A stretch of 64,000 nucleotides of DNA, taken from Actinomycetota bacterium (GTDB taxonomy: Bacteria > Actinomycetota > Thermoleophilia > RBG-16-64-13). The notes beneath the pieces were generated by a model. It did not search any database, was not told where the DNA came from, and worked only from the letters and a program-made list of their open reading frames with translations. The position numbers and the translations under genes are program-made. Each line of letters begins with the position of its first letter. Positions within the stretch are counted from its first letter, which is position 1. The DNA lies in assembly GCA_016278725.1 (NCBI GenBank), contig JADQBG010000016.1, forward strand, positions 1 through 64,000, in the 5' to 3' direction. This document shows, piece after piece, positions 8,579-18,135 of this stretch.

Positions 8579-9970
8579 ATGCGCATTACCCTCTTGGAGC
8601 CCGCGCCGCCGGGCTTTCACGTCTATAGCTTCATCAAGCAGGTGAGGCTGGGACTGCCGCTGCTTGGAGCCATGCTCCGCTCGGCCGGGCACGACGTGCG
8701 CGTCTACGTGGAAGGTCTGGGCCGGGTGGACTGGGACCGCGTAGCCTGCTCGGATCTGGTGGGTATTTCGACCACCACCTCTACGGCGATGAAGGCCTAC
8801 CGTTACGCCGGGGCCCTCCGCGCGAAAGGGGTCCCCGTGGTGATGGGGGGGCCGCATGTGACCTTCCTCGCCGAGGAAGCCCTGGAGTTTGCGGACTACG
8901 TGGTCCGGGGCGAGGGCGAGGTCCCCCTGATGCAGTTGGTGGCTCACCTCGAGGGAGAGGGGCGCCTTGAAGACATTCAGGGGATCTCCTATGTCGACGA
9001 AGCCGGAGAAGCCCGGCACAATCCGGCACCGGCGGAGCGCCCCCAATTGGACGACATCCCCCTGCCCGACCTGCGCTTGGTCGAGCATCACGAGCGCATC
9101 TCCCCGACGCCGTTCCTCACCTCCCGCGGTTGTCCCTTTGACTGCGATTTTTGCTCGGTGATCGAGATGTTTGGCCGGCGCGTCCGCTCGATCGCGCCGG
9201 AGCGCATCATCCAGGCCATGAAGGAAGCCCAACCCACCGGCATCTTCTTCTACGACGACAACTTCATCTTCAACAAGAAACGGGCCAAGCGCCTGCTGGC
9301 GCTCATGATGCGCGAAGGGGTGAATGTTCCGTTCTCCGCCCAAATCCGCGTGGATTCGATCCACCGCAATGGGCGCACCGACCACGAGATGCTGCACCTG
9401 CTGCGTGAGGCCGGCTGCTACCTGGTCTACCTGGGCCTCGAGTCGGTGAACCCGGAGACCCTGCGCGACTTCAACAAGCAGCAGACGGTGGAAGACATCG
9501 CCGGGGGCCTGCAGGCGCTCGCCGACTACGGCATCAAGACCCACGGCATGTTCGTCTTCGGATCGGACAGCGACACGCTCGAGACCATCGAAGAGACCGT
9601 CGATTTCACCCTCGAACACCCGGTGGGCTCGGCACAGTTCCTGCTGCTGACCCCGCTGCCCGGCACCCGGCAGTTCGCGCGGTTGGAACGGGAAGGGCGG
9701 CTCTTCACCCGCAACTGGAGTCTCTATGACGGGCACCACGTGGTCTTCTGGCCCAAGCACATGTCGCCGGAGGAGCTTCAGGCTGCGACGCTCGAAGCGC
9801 ATCGGCGCTTCTACAGCCCATCGCGGATCCCTCATAACCTGAAGCACCGGCTGGAGGGGTTCTTGATCTCCCGCGGCTGGGAGCGCGTCCCCCAGAACAT
9901 GGCCTACCTCAAGGAACTCAGGGTTTTCACGCGGGACACGCCCCTGCCTCCCTCGATGCGCACGGTCTGA
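8579..9970 (+). CDS. B12-binding domain radical SAM protein
   Basis: 463 residues from ATG 8579 (GGAG six nt upstream); a TTG four codons earlier is less likely. The N-terminal cobalamin-binding-type Rossmann domain spans about residues 1-150: VGISTTTSTAMKAYRYAGAL, MGGPHVTFLAEEAL and VRGEGEVPLMQL. The radical SAM domain carries the 4Fe-4S motif CPFDCDFC (about 185-192) after LTSRG. Later come FYDDNFIFNKK, LGLESVNPETL and LLTPLPGTR, typical of the B12-radical SAM (MiaB/Elp3-like) barrel. Such enzymes do methylations and other radical chemistry, including lipid and cofactor modification, so the substrate cannot be read from the sequence. It stands alone between the two-component genes and parA. 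Confidence 0.85.
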   Translation: MRITLLEPAPPGFHVYSFIKQVRLGLPLLGAMLRSAGHDVRVYVEGLGRVDWDRVACSDLVGISTTTSTAMKAYRYAGALRAKGVPVVMGGPHVTFLAEEALEFADYVVRGEGEVPLMQLVAHLEGEGRLEDIQGISYVDEAGEARHNPAPAERPQLDDIPLPDLRLVEHHERISPTPFLTSRGCPFDCDFCSVIEMFGRRVRSIAPERIIQAMKEAQPTGIFFYDDNFIFNKKRAKRLLALMMREGVNVPFSAQIRVDSIHRNGRTDHEMLHLLREAGCYLVYLGLESVNPETLRDFNKQQTVEDIAGGLQALADYGIKTHGMFVFGSDSDTLETIEETVDFTLEHPVGSAQFLLLTPLPGTRQFARLEREGRLFTRNWSLYDGHHVVFWPKHMSPEELQAATLEAHRRFYSPSRIPHNLKHRLEGFLISRGWERVPQNMAYLKELRVFTRDTPLPPSMRTV

Positions 9971-9992
9971 CTTAGTCAGATGCGCACGGTCT
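9955..9992 (+). repeat. 14-bp direct repeat spanning the radical SAM stop codon
   Basis: GATGCGCACGGTCT occurs at 9955-9968 and again at 9979-9992, 24 bp apart. The second copy repeats the last codons of the gene and is also followed by a stop (TGA in the first copy, TAG in the second). This looks like a recent local duplication. Confidence 0.7.
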
Positions 9993-10138
9993 AGCCTTCG
10001 TTCGTCGCCTACGGTCCGCCCTTCGGGGCCGGTGGTCAACCGCGACCGTGTAAACTGGCGGCAGGAATACCTCCTGGCCTGGCGAAGAAGCGAACAGCCG
10101 GCGCCGCCGGCCGTCTCGTTTGGTCCAGCGAGAGTCCG

Positions 10139-10144
10139 TATAAT
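10139..10144 (+). promoter_or_regulatory. -10 box (TATAAT) upstream of parA-ftsZ
   Basis: A consensus TATAAT lies 34 bp before the TTG start of parA. The region 16-18 bp upstream (CTCGTTT) is a poor -35. A start near 10152 leaves a leader of about 26 nt containing GGGGAGGAG. A second weak candidate, TGTAAACT, lies at 10049-10056. Confidence 0.5.
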
Positions 10145-10177
10145 TGACATGCCTTACTTGTCGGGGAGGAGAGGCAC

Positions 10178-10936
10178 TTGGCCCGGGTGATAGCCCTTGC
10201 GAACCAGAAGGGAGGCGTGGCCAAGACCACGTCCACTCTGAACCTTGGGGTCGCGCTCGGAGAGCTCGACTACCGGGTACTTGCCGTCGACTTGGACCCT
10301 CAGGGTAATCTGACCATGAGTCAGGGTCTGAACCCCGACGAGATCAACCCCAGCATGTTCAACGTCCTGGTGCAGGGCGTGGATATCGAGAATGTGATCT
10401 ACGAGCGCGAACTGCACATCGCCGCCGCCAACATCGACCTGGCCGGTGGAGACATCGCTCTGGCTTCGGTCATAGGGCGCGAGCGCGCTCTGAGCAAGGC
10501 CCTCTTTCGCGTGCGCGACCGCTACGACTTCATCCTGATCGACACCCCGCCTTCGCTCGGGTTGTTGACCATCAATGCGCTGACCGCCTCGGACGCAGTC
10601 ATCGTCCCGGTGCAGTGCGAGTATCTCTCGCTGCGGGGTTTGGCCCAGCTGGAACGCACCCTGGAGTTGGTGCGGGAGAATCTGAATCCCGACGTCCACA
10701 TCGCCGGCATCCTGCCCACCATGTACGACGGCCGCACGATTCACGCCCGCGAAGCGGTGGAGCTGCTCAAGAACACTTTTGGCAATCTCGTCTACAACAC
10801 CGTGGTACGCAAGACGATCAAGTTCGCCGAGGCACCGGTTCAGGGTTCCTCCGTCCTGCGCTACGCTCCCTCGAGCGAAGCCGCCGACAGTTATCGAGCC
10901 CTCGCCAGAGAGGTCATCAATGAAGAAGAAGTCTAG
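10178..10936 (+). CDS. parA: ParA/Soj-family P-loop ATPase
   Basis: 252 residues, TTG start with GGGGAGGAG about 7 nt upstream. The deviant Walker A is KGGVAKTT (residues 11-18), with the signature first lysine. Walker A' is VLAVDLDPQGNLT, and Walker B is FILIDTPPSLGLLT. The C-terminal part (RYAPSSEAADSYRALAREV) is typical of chromosomal-type ParA. Such ATPases dimerise on ATP, bind DNA non-specifically and are triggered by a partner with a short basic N-terminal peptide. No parB is adjacent. Instead the 3' end overlaps ftsZ by 17 nt, so the next product may be the partner or a co-regulated target. It may act in chromosome segregation or division-site placement. Confidence 0.93.
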   Translation: MARVIALANQKGGVAKTTSTLNLGVALGELDYRVLAVDLDPQGNLTMSQGLNPDEINPSMFNVLVQGVDIENVIYERELHIAAANIDLAGGDIALASVIGRERALSKALFRVRDRYDFILIDTPPSLGLLTINALTASDAVIVPVQCEYLSLRGLAQLERTLELVRENLNPDVHIAGILPTMYDGRTIHAREAVELLKNTFGNLVYNTVVRKTIKFAEAPVQGSSVLRYAPSSEAADSYRALAREVINEEEV

Positions 10937-12446
10937 TCTGAAGAACAGCGGGCTCGCCGACCTGTTTCGCGGGGGCGGCGAACGCGAAGAAGCCCGGCCG
11001 CGCGTAGCCGCCGAGGACGAATCCGGGGAAGGCGGTCCGCAGGCCGAAGGCTCCGGCACGACCGCCAAACCGCCAGAGGCCCGGTCCCGGGAGCGCCGCC
11101 TGTTCCAACCCTCCCGCAGCTTCCCCGCGGTCATACGCGTGGTGGGCGTCGGTGGCGGAGGCACCAACGCCGTCAACCGGATGCTGGAAGCCGGTTTGGA
11201 GGGCGTCGAATTCATCGCAGTGAACACCGACGCCCAGGCCCTGCAGATGTCCGAGGCCGACCATAAGCTGAGGATCGGCCGCGATCTCACCAGGGGACTC
11301 GGCGGCGGTTCCGATCCGGCCATCGGAAGGGACTCGGCCCTCACCGCCTACGACGATCTGAAGTCCCTGGTCAAGGGCAGCGATATGGTCTTCATCACCG
11401 CGGGAGAAGGAGGCGGCACGGGCACGGGCGCCGCCCCGGTGATCGCCGAAATCGCCCGCAGCGTGGGCGCCCTGACGATTGGCGTGGTGTCCAAACCCTT
11501 CGCCTTCGAAGGCCGGCGACGCCAGCAGCAGGCCGAGGAAGGCATCCGCGAGCTTCGCGAGAAGGCGGACACGGTGATCGTGGTGCCCAACGACCGCCTG
11601 CTCGAGGTGGTCGAGCGGGGCACCACCATGATCGAAGCCCTCCGGGTGGCGGACGACGTCCTTCGCCAGGGCGTGCAGGGCATCTGCGACCTGGTGATCG
11701 TCCCCGGCCTGATCAACCTGGACCTGGCGGACGTGCGCACCATCATGACCGGCGCGGGCACCGCCCATATGGGCATCGGCGTGGCCCGCGGCGAGCAGCG
11801 CGCCGAAAAGGCGGCCGACATGGCGGTCAACTCCTCGCTGCTCGAGACCTCGATCGAAGGGGCGCGGGGCATCCTGCTGAACATCAGCGGCGGTTCCGAC
11901 CTCTCGCTATTCGAGGCCAACGAAGTTGCCGAGATCGTGAATCGGGCGGCCGATCCCGAGGCGAACATCATCTTCGGTGCGGTGGTCGACGAGAGCCTGG
12001 GCGATCAACTCAAGGTCACCGTCGTGGCGGCGGGTTTCGAAGGTAAGCCCCGTCCGAGCCTCAGGCACGACACCGGTGCGGCCGCGGAGGGCGAGCTCCC
12101 GGAGGCCGGCGGGCCCGGCGAGACCGGCGAAGAGGGAGACAGCGGGAGCGGGACGGACGAGATCCCCGAACTGGAACTGCCGGCCTGGACCACGGTGCGC
12201 GAGTCCGAACCTGAGGCTGAAACCCTCCGCGCTCCCGCCGGCGCCGACAAGCCCGGCCGGGCTCCCGGCCGAGAAGATGCTGCTCCCGGACCGGACCCTG
12301 ACCGCACGCGGGTGATGCAGCCGGGCACCGAGGCCGAAGCGCCGGCGGCGCCCGAGAAGTCTCGGCCCTCCGGCTCCGAACAGAGTGGGCGCGAGGGGGA
12401 GGAGGACCTGGACATACCCTCCTTCCTGCGGCGCCAAGAAGACTGA
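10920..12446 (+). CDS. ftsZ: Cell division GTPase FtsZ with long N-terminal extension
   Basis: 508 residues from ATG 10920, with AGAGAGG upstream and a 17-nt overlap with parA. The tubulin-like core starts near residue 71 (IRVVGVGGGGTNAVNRM). It contains the GTP signature AGEGGGTGTGAAP, the T7 loop NLDLADVRTIM, and the C-terminal domain ending PEANIIFGAVVDESLGD. A disordered linker of about 125 residues leads to DLDIPSFLRRQED, a canonical FtsZ C-terminal peptide for SepF/FtsA-type partners. The odd part is residues 1-70. FtsZ usually has about 10 residues there. Here a basic MKKKSSLKNSGLADLFRGG head precedes an acidic, Gly/Pro-rich spacer. The head resembles the ParA-stimulating N-terminus of ParB/Spo0J proteins. 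No other division genes are adjacent. Confidence 0.95.
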   Translation: MKKKSSLKNSGLADLFRGGGEREEARPRVAAEDESGEGGPQAEGSGTTAKPPEARSRERRLFQPSRSFPAVIRVVGVGGGGTNAVNRMLEAGLEGVEFIAVNTDAQALQMSEADHKLRIGRDLTRGLGGGSDPAIGRDSALTAYDDLKSLVKGSDMVFITAGEGGGTGTGAAPVIAEIARSVGALTIGVVSKPFAFEGRRRQQQAEEGIRELREKADTVIVVPNDRLLEVVERGTTMIEALRVADDVLRQGVQGICDLVIVPGLINLDLADVRTIMTGAGTAHMGIGVARGEQRAEKAADMAVNSSLLETSIEGARGILLNISGGSDLSLFEANEVAEIVNRAADPEANIIFGAVVDESLGDQLKVTVVAAGFEGKPRPSLRHDTGAAAEGELPEAGGPGETGEEGDSGSGTDEIPELELPAWTTVRESEPEAETLRAPAGADKPGRAPGREDAAPGPDPDRTRVMQPGTEAEAPAAPEKSRPSGSEQSGREGEEDLDIPSFLRRQED

Positions 12447-12450
12447 GCGG

Positions 12451-13352
<902 letters not shown>

Positions 13353-13356
<4 letters not shown>

Positions 13357-14198
13357 GAGGCGGCGGCGGCCTTCTCCTTCTTCGACTTGCCCTGCTCTTC
13401 GCCCGACTTCTTGCCCTCTCGCTGCGTCCGCCGTTTCTTCGCGGCCTCGACGCTCGCCTTGAGCGCGTCCATCAGATCGATGGCCGGCGCGGGCTGCTCG
13501 GCCTTGGGCGCTTCGATCGTCTCGCCGGCGGCCTTCTGTTCGATGACGGTCATCAGGGCTTCGCGGTACTCATCCTTGAATTCCTGGGGATTCCATTCCT
13601 CGGTCAGGTTGTCGATCAGACTCACGGCCATCTGCCGCTCCTGATCGCGGATCTTGACGTCGGCGCGCAGTTCTTCCCGGGGAAACTCCCGGATCTCGTC
13701 GGGCCAGTGCATGGTCTCCAGCACCAGCGCTTCGCCCATGGGCCGGATCAGAGCGAGGTGCTCCTTCTCCCGCAGGGTGATCTTCGCCACCGCCGCCCGG
13801 TCGGTCTCCTCCAGCACCTGGCGGAGCAGATGGTAGGGCTTTGCCCCCACCTCTTCGGGCGCCAGGTAGTAAGTGCGCTCGTAGTAGATTGGGTCGACCT
13901 CTTCGTTCTTGACGAAGGCCGCGATGTCCACCGCGCGGCTGGAGGTGATCTCGACGGCCTCCAGGTCCTCGTCGGTCAGGGGCACGTGCCGGCCCTTCTC
14001 GATCTCGTAGCCCTTGATGATGTCCTCGAACGGCACTTCCTGGCCGCAGGTCTGGCAGACTCGGTGGTAGCGAATCCGCCCCATATCCTCGTCGTGCAGC
14101 TGATGAAAGCCGAGGCTCTGGTCCGACGTCCCCGTGTACATCCGCACCGGGATGGACACCAACCCGAATTGGATGGCTCCCTTCCACATGGTCTTCAT
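13353..14198 (-). CDS. ku: Non-homologous end joining protein Ku
   Basis: 281 residues, the usual bacterial Ku size. The start MKTMWKGAIQFGLVSIPVRM is diagnostic. The zinc-site remnant CQTCG, YYERTYYLAP and MVLETMHWPDEIR-type core segments follow. The C-terminal 40 residues are Lys/Glu/Ala-rich, the basic tail that supports DNA binding and threading in bacterial Ku. It forms a homodimeric ring on double-strand ends and recruits LigD, which is not in the window. The ATG has AAAGGAGG upstream. It converges with the amidase gene (4-nt overlap). Confidence 0.97.
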
Positions 14199-14254
14199 GT
14201 TCTCGCGCCTCCTTTAACGGTTCTTGTCCCCGGGGAATAGGCTCTCTACACGGG

Positions 14255-14263
14255 TGGTAGGAT
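14255..14263 (+). promoter_or_regulatory. Extended -10 promoter upstream of the 85-residue protein gene
   Basis: TGGTAGGAT fits the TGn-TAnnnT extended -10 form. The predicted transcript would begin near 14271, leaving a leader of about 65 nt. Next to it GGATGGC (14260-14266) can pair with GCCATCC (14275-14281). Confidence 0.4.
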
Positions 14264-14335
14264 GGCAGCGAGCAGCCATCCGGCAGCCGAGAGCCACCCG
14301 GCCGTGAGCGCGGCCTCGAGCCCGAAGGGAGTCCG

Positions 14336-14593
14336 ATGCGGCACGAGGATTTGAAGATTTCGAACCTGGAAACCCCGGAACAGGTCGAAGAGGTCAAGAA
14401 CATCATCTGCGGGATCACCGGCGCCCGCTTCGTCGAAGCCGATTTGGACGCGCAGGTAGTCGAGTTCGATATGTTCCAGGACTTCGACAACCTCGATCTG
14501 ACCGCCATTCAGTGCACCTTGCGCGAGCACGGGTACGAGGCGGGCGATGTCGTCGAAGGTCAGACCTGCCGCGTCCGCTTCCGCGAGCCCTAA
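14336..14593 (+). CDS. Small protein with a possible HMA/ferredoxin-like fold
   Basis: 85 residues, ATG with GAAGGGAG upstream. The pattern DLKISNLETPEQVEEVKNII, then a strand (VVEFDMF) and a second helix-strand pair, looks like a beta-alpha-beta-beta-alpha-beta heavy-metal-associated (HMA) module. The metal-binding CxxC is missing. A single Cys occurs in each helix region (IICG, IQCT). I cannot assign a function; a degenerate HMA or ACT-like binding domain is the best structural guess. Its stop region overlaps the convergent GNAT gene by 4 nt. Confidence 0.65.
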   Translation: MRHEDLKISNLETPEQVEEVKNIICGITGARFVEADLDAQVVEFDMFQDFDNLDLTAIQCTLREHGYEAGDVVEGQTCRVRFREP

Positions 14594-15081
14594 CCCTCTG
14601 GGGTCAGATCGCGTTCGAAGTAGAGGGACGCCTTTTCGCTGAGGCCCAGAGAGCGATAAAAGGCGTGAGCGGGCAGATTCCAGGATTCCGCCGAGAGGAA
14701 GAGCAGGGTGGCGCCCTTGGCCCGGGCGGTTCGTTCCGCTTCCTCGAGCAGCAGTCGGCCGTATCCGCGCCCGCGGTAGGGTGCGGACACCACCACGTCC
14801 TGGAGCTCGCACACTCGGGAGGCGCGCCAGGTGCTCCAGCTGAGGATGAGGGCGCACATGGCCGCGATTACCCCTTCGATTTCGAGGAGGAGGAAGGAGT
14901 GCCCCGGTTGCTCAAGGATTTCCCGGATCACCGACTCGAGTTCGCCCTGCGGAGGAGGCTCGACTCCGTGTTCGCGCATGATCTCCGCGAGGAGCGTGCC
15001 GACCCCGAGGACGTCGCCGCCGCCGGCTTCGCGGGTCCTCAGGGGTTGCCCTCGGGTGTCTTCGTTACAGGCCACGCTCAC
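14590..15081 (-). CDS. GNAT family N-acetyltransferase
   Basis: 163 residues, GTG start at 15081 with a weak ribosome site. The acetyl-CoA loop is VVVSAPYRGRGYGRLLLEEA (R-x-x-G-x-G form), preceded by a beta strand (CELQDVVV) and followed by GATLLFLSAESWNLPAHAFY and YRSLGL, the usual GNAT C-terminal half. The substrate is unknown. The cell encodes a GlmU lacking a normal acetyltransferase site (see glmU), but nothing here links this GNAT to amino-sugar acetylation. Confidence 0.85.
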   Translation of the reverse strand: MSVACNEDTRGQPLRTREAGGGDVLGVGTLLAEIMREHGVEPPPQGELESVIREILEQPGHSFLLLEIEGVIAAMCALILSWSTWRASRVCELQDVVVSAPYRGRGYGRLLLEEAERTARAKGATLLFLSAESWNLPAHAFYRSLGLSEKASLYFERDLTPEG

Positions 15082-15113
15082 GAATCTAGCAGAACCCCAA
15101 AGCGAGGGAAGCC

Positions 15114-16034
15114 GTGCTCGAGCCCGAATTGAACCCCCCGGGAGCCGGCGCGGGCGGATTGCTCTATCTGAACGGGCGCTTACTCCGGCCGGAGGAGGGC
15201 TGCATCGCCGTCGAGGATCGCGGCTTTCTTTTCGGCGACGGCGTCTACGAAGCGCTCAAGATTCTCAACGGCCGCTGCCTCTGGCTGGACGAGCATCTCG
15301 AGAGGCTGGGAGAGAGCTGCCGGGCAATCGGTCTCGAGTTTCCCTGGGGCGAGCATCCCCTGGCCGAAATCCTGCCCCGGCTGGCGGAGGAATCGGGGAT
15401 CCAGGCCGGCCTGCTCTACCTCCAGGTGACCCGAGGGGTCTCTCCCCGCGACTTCGACTACGCTCCCGGCCTCGAGCCCACGGTGATGGCCTTGATCCGC
15501 CCTTTGGCCTTCCCGGACGAGTCCACCTTCCAGCGGGGCATCTCGCTCCACCCCTGGGAGGACTTTCGCTGGGCCCGCTGTGACATCAAGTCGCTCAACC
15601 TGCTTCCCGCCGTACTCGGGAAGCGCGCCGCCCGGGAGCAGGGCTGTGACGAGGTGCTCTGGGTGGCCGCCGACGGGACCGTGCGGGAAGGGGGTTCCTC
15701 CAACGCCTTTGCGGTAATCGGCGGAGTGTTGCGGACCCATCCGGCGGACAACTTCATTCTCAACGGCATCACCCGCCGGTCGCTGCTGCGGCTGGCCGGA
15801 GAGCTGGAACTGCCGCACGAGGTGCGGGCGTTCACCTTGGGTGAGCTCGAAGGAGCAGAGGAAGCCTTCGTGGCTTCGACCACCCGCGACGTGATGCCGG
15901 TAAACTCGGTGGGCGGGCGGCCTGTCGCCGACGGGCGGCCGGGACCCGTCTCCCTGCAGCTGGTCAACCGGTTGCGCGACGAGGCCGCCTTGCAGGCCGG
16001 CCTGGACTCGCCCCAGCCCTTTTCCCGCCGCTAG
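15114..16034 (+). CDS. Class IV PLP aminotransferase (D-amino acid transaminase-like)
   Basis: 306 residues, GTG start with GAGGGAAG upstream. Fold-type IV features: VEDRGFLFGDGVYEALKI at the N-terminus, WLDEHLERL, LYLQVTRGVSPRDF (typical of D-amino acid aminotransferases), the catalytic Lys in CDIKSLNLLPAVLGK, VREGGSSNAF, and the phosphate loop in NGITRRSLL and ASTTRDVMPV. The VTRGVSPRDF signature favours D-alanine:2-oxoglutarate activity, supplying D-Glu/D-Ala for peptidoglycan. Branched-chain or aminodeoxychorismate-lyase roles remain possible. It is divergent from the GNAT gene. Confidence 0.85.
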   Translation: MLEPELNPPGAGAGGLLYLNGRLLRPEEGCIAVEDRGFLFGDGVYEALKILNGRCLWLDEHLERLGESCRAIGLEFPWGEHPLAEILPRLAEESGIQAGLLYLQVTRGVSPRDFDYAPGLEPTVMALIRPLAFPDESTFQRGISLHPWEDFRWARCDIKSLNLLPAVLGKRAAREQGCDEVLWVAADGTVREGGSSNAFAVIGGVLRTHPADNFILNGITRRSLLRLAGELELPHEVRAFTLGELEGAEEAFVASTTRDVMPVNSVGGRPVADGRPGPVSLQLVNRLRDEAALQAGLDSPQPFSRR

Positions 16035-16047
16035 CGGCTTCGCCCTT

Positions 16048-16086
16048 GCCCGGGAGCGGGGCGTTTTCCCCGTGACCCGGGCCTTT
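16048..16086 (+). terminator. Terminator after the class IV aminotransferase gene
   Basis: A two-tier hairpin: GCCCGGG (16048-16054) pairs with CCCGGGC (16076-16082), and inside it CGGGG (16057-16061) pairs with CCCCG (16068-16072) around a CGTTTT loop. CTTTC follows. It separates the aminotransferase from the sigma-factor gene. Confidence 0.55.
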
Positions 16087-16179
16087 CGCCGGCCCCCTTT
16101 CCGCTGCTCCGCCATCCGGCCCCGCTCCTCGGACTTGACCGGTTTTTGAGGATTACGCCTAGAGGAATGTGGTTAAGTT

Positions 16180-17118
16180 ATGGGCAATTCCAACCGGAGA
16201 ACGGGAGCCAAGGTGCGAGGCGACAGCGAAGCAGGTCCCTCAGGTACGGCCAACTCATCCGCCGGGCGCGGATCGAGGGCTTCCGACGCTTTTCGCGACG
16301 GTTCTTTCGACCTCTATCTCCAAGCCATCGGCCGGGTCGCCCTGCTCACCGCAGAGGATGAAGTCGAGTTGGCCAAGCGGATCGAGGCCGGCGATGAGGA
16401 GGCCCGGTGCCGGATGATCGAGGCCAACCTTCGCCTGGTGGTCTCCATTGCCAAGCGCTACGTGGGGCGGGGCCTGAGCTTCTCCGATCTGGTGCAGGAG
16501 GGGAACTTCGGCCTGATGCGGGCCACCCAGAAGTTCGACTATCGCCGGGGCAACAAGTTCTCCACCTATGCCACCTGGTGGATCCGGCAGTCTGTCACTC
16601 GGGCGTTGGCGGACAAGTCGCGGACGGTGCGGCTGCCGGTGCATATCGTGGAAAGGCTGCATTCCCTTCGCCGCGCCACCAACGGCCTGCGTCAGGACCT
16701 GGGCCGCGAACCGAACCCCGAGGAAGTCGCTATGGCCATGGGCACCACCGTCCGGGAACTGGAGCAACTGGCCAAACTCTCCGAGTCACCACTTTCTCTC
16801 GACGCCTCCACCGATCCCGAAGACGAGACCAACCGGTTGATCGCCGCCGTGACGGACGATCGTCAGCCCTCGCCTTTCGATACGGTATGCGACCGCCTGC
16901 AGGTGCGTTCGCTTTTCCTGGCCATGGCCGAACTGCCCGAGCGGGAGCGTTTGGTGCTGGTGCGCCGCTACGGATTGGACGACGAGGAACCGGCCACGCT
17001 CGGAGAGATCGGGGAAGAGCTAGAGATCAGCCGCGAGCGGGTGAGGCAGTTGGAGGCTAAGGCGCTCGAGCGGCTGCGGTATCACGGGATCATCCGCCGG
17101 CTGAAGGAACCGGCCTAA
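16180..17118 (+). CDS. RNA polymerase sigma factor, RpoD/SigA-type (group 1 or 2)
   Basis: 312 residues. After a disordered head of about 45 residues come region 1.2 ([20 protein letters not shown]), region 2 with [17 protein letters not shown] and [17 protein letters not shown] (core binding and -10 recognition), region 3 ([13 protein letters not shown]), and region 4 with the -35 helix [17 protein letters not shown]. It lacks the long acidic region 1.1 of many primary sigmas, so it may be the housekeeping factor or a group 2 paralogue. Two starts are possible: ATG 16180 with a weak site, or GTG 16213 with GGGAG five nt upstream. A TTGACC at 16135-16140 may be its -35. Confidence 0.93.
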   Translation: MGNSNRRTGAKVRGDSEAGPSGTANSSAGRGSRASDAFRDGSFDLYLQAIGRVALLTAEDEVELAKRIEAGDEEARCRMIEANLRLVVSIAKRYVGRGLSFSDLVQEGNFGLMRATQKFDYRRGNKFSTYATWWIRQSVTRALADKSRTVRLPVHIVERLHSLRRATNGLRQDLGREPNPEEVAMAMGTTVRELEQLAKLSESPLSLDASTDPEDETNRLIAAVTDDRQPSPFDTVCDRLQVRSLFLAMAELPERERLVLVRRYGLDDEEPATLGEIGEELEISRERVRQLEAKALERLRYHGIIRRLKEPA

Positions 17119-17161
17119 CCCGCCTCTTCCCAACCCGCCTCTTCCCAACCCGCCTCGTCCC
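17117..17161 (+). repeat. 3 x 15-bp tandem repeat at the sigma-factor stop codon
   Basis: AACCCGCCTCTTCCC is repeated three times (third copy with one change). The first unit starts within the TAA stop of the sigma-factor gene. The array fills the gap to the convergent endonuclease IV gene and is too short and spacer-less for CRISPR. Confidence 0.8.
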
Positions 17162-17164
17162 GGT

Positions 17165-18034
17165 TTAGCTCTCCCGCATCCGCTTGGCCCGTTCCACATT
17201 TGCCAGGTCCGGACCGTGGCCCTCGAGTCCCGGGATCTCCATCACGAAGGGCACGTCTTCTAGAGAGGGATGGCGCAGCAGTCGGCCGATGCCTTCATAG
17301 CCGATGTAGCCGTCGCCCAGGTTCGCGTGTTGGTCCCGCCCCGCTCCCAGTTCGAACAGCGAATCATTCAGGTGAAAGACGCCGAGCCTCTCCAGTCCGA
17401 CCTCGGTCTCGACTCTTTCCAGGAGCTCCTCCAGACCGGCCTCCTGGTGGATCGGGTAGCCTGCGGCGAAGAGATGGGCCGAATCCAGGCAGATTCCCGT
17501 ACTCTCGCCCAATTCTCTCACCAGGATCCCCAGTTCCTCGATCGTTCTGCCGAGAGAGTTGGGCGCACCCGCGCTGGATTCCAGCAGCAAAGGAGGGAGT
17601 GGGTCGGCCGCCTGCTCCGCGGCGAGCGCGCGCGCAGTCTCCACCGCGGCCAACGTGCGCTCGAGGCCAATGTCGAAGCAGGTCCCCTTGTGCGAGCCGA
17701 CGTGGGTGACCACCCCTCGGGCGCCGGTGCGCGCCCCGAAGAGAAGCGCGTGGGCCAGGGCCTCCACCGATTTGCCGTGCACCAAATCGTCGGGCGAGGC
17801 CAGGTTGATCAGATAGATGCTGTGAATGAAGAGGGGAATTTCGCCGGACCGTAGGCTCTGGCGGAAGCTGTCAATCTGGGCGTCGCTGTAACGGTAAGGC
17901 TGCCAGCGGCGCGGGCTCGTGGGGAATATCTGCGCTGCTTCCGCGCCGATCTCGATCGCGCGGACGGTGACCATCTCCAGGCCCCCGCCGGTTCGCAGAT
18001 GCGCGCCTATCAGTGGTCTGAGTTCCGCGGTCAT
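17165..18034 (-). CDS. nfo: Endonuclease IV (AP endonuclease family 2)
   Basis: 289 residues from ATG 18034 (AAAGG 6 nt upstream); a GTG at 18058 would add eight residues. The zinc ligands of the TIM barrel are recognisable: IGAHLRTGGG, VTHVGSHKG, LLLESSAGAPNSLG, CLDSAHLFAAGY, FHLNDS, RDQHANLGDGYIG and FVMEIPG. It cleaves DNA 5' to abasic sites in base-excision repair. It ends against the convergent sigma-factor gene across a tandem repeat. Together with Ku, DinB and Mfd it makes four repair functions scattered through the window. Confidence 0.94.
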   Translation of the reverse strand: MTAELRPLIGAHLRTGGGLEMVTVRAIEIGAEAAQIFPTSPRRWQPYRYSDAQIDSFRQSLRSGEIPLFIHSIYLINLASPDDLVHGKSVEALAHALLFGARTGARGVVTHVGSHKGTCFDIGLERTLAAVETARALAAEQAADPLPPLLLESSAGAPNSLGRTIEELGILVRELGESTGICLDSAHLFAAGYPIHQEAGLEELLERVETEVGLERLGVFHLNDSLFELGAGRDQHANLGDGYIGYEGIGRLLRHPSLEDVPFVMEIPGLEGHGPDLANVERAKRMRES

Positions 18035-18122
18035 ACTCGCCTTTCGACTCTCGCTCACCGCTATCTTGCCTGCCGGGGCGCCCGCCTTGCCCGCATTCGC
18101 TTTGATTGCGGCCCTCGCCGGT

Positions 18123-18128
18123 TAGAAT
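18123..18128 (+). promoter_or_regulatory. -10 box (TAGAAT) of the rhomboid operon, leaderless type
   Basis: TAGAAT ends 7 nt before the GTG at 18136, so transcription should start at or next to that codon. An ATG at 18127 overlaps the box itself and would not be transcribed. The same 7-nt gap occurs at rsmI and metG. Confidence 0.6.
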
Positions 18129-18135
18129 GGGCCTC

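Noticed and set aside
10144-10149. TTGACA as a -35 box for parA
   Set aside because: No -10 lies 16-18 bp downstream. That position would fall in the ribosome site. TATAAT just upstream is the better promoter.
17117-17161. CRISPR-like repeats
   Set aside because: Three contiguous 15-bp units with no spacers. This is a simple tandem repeat.
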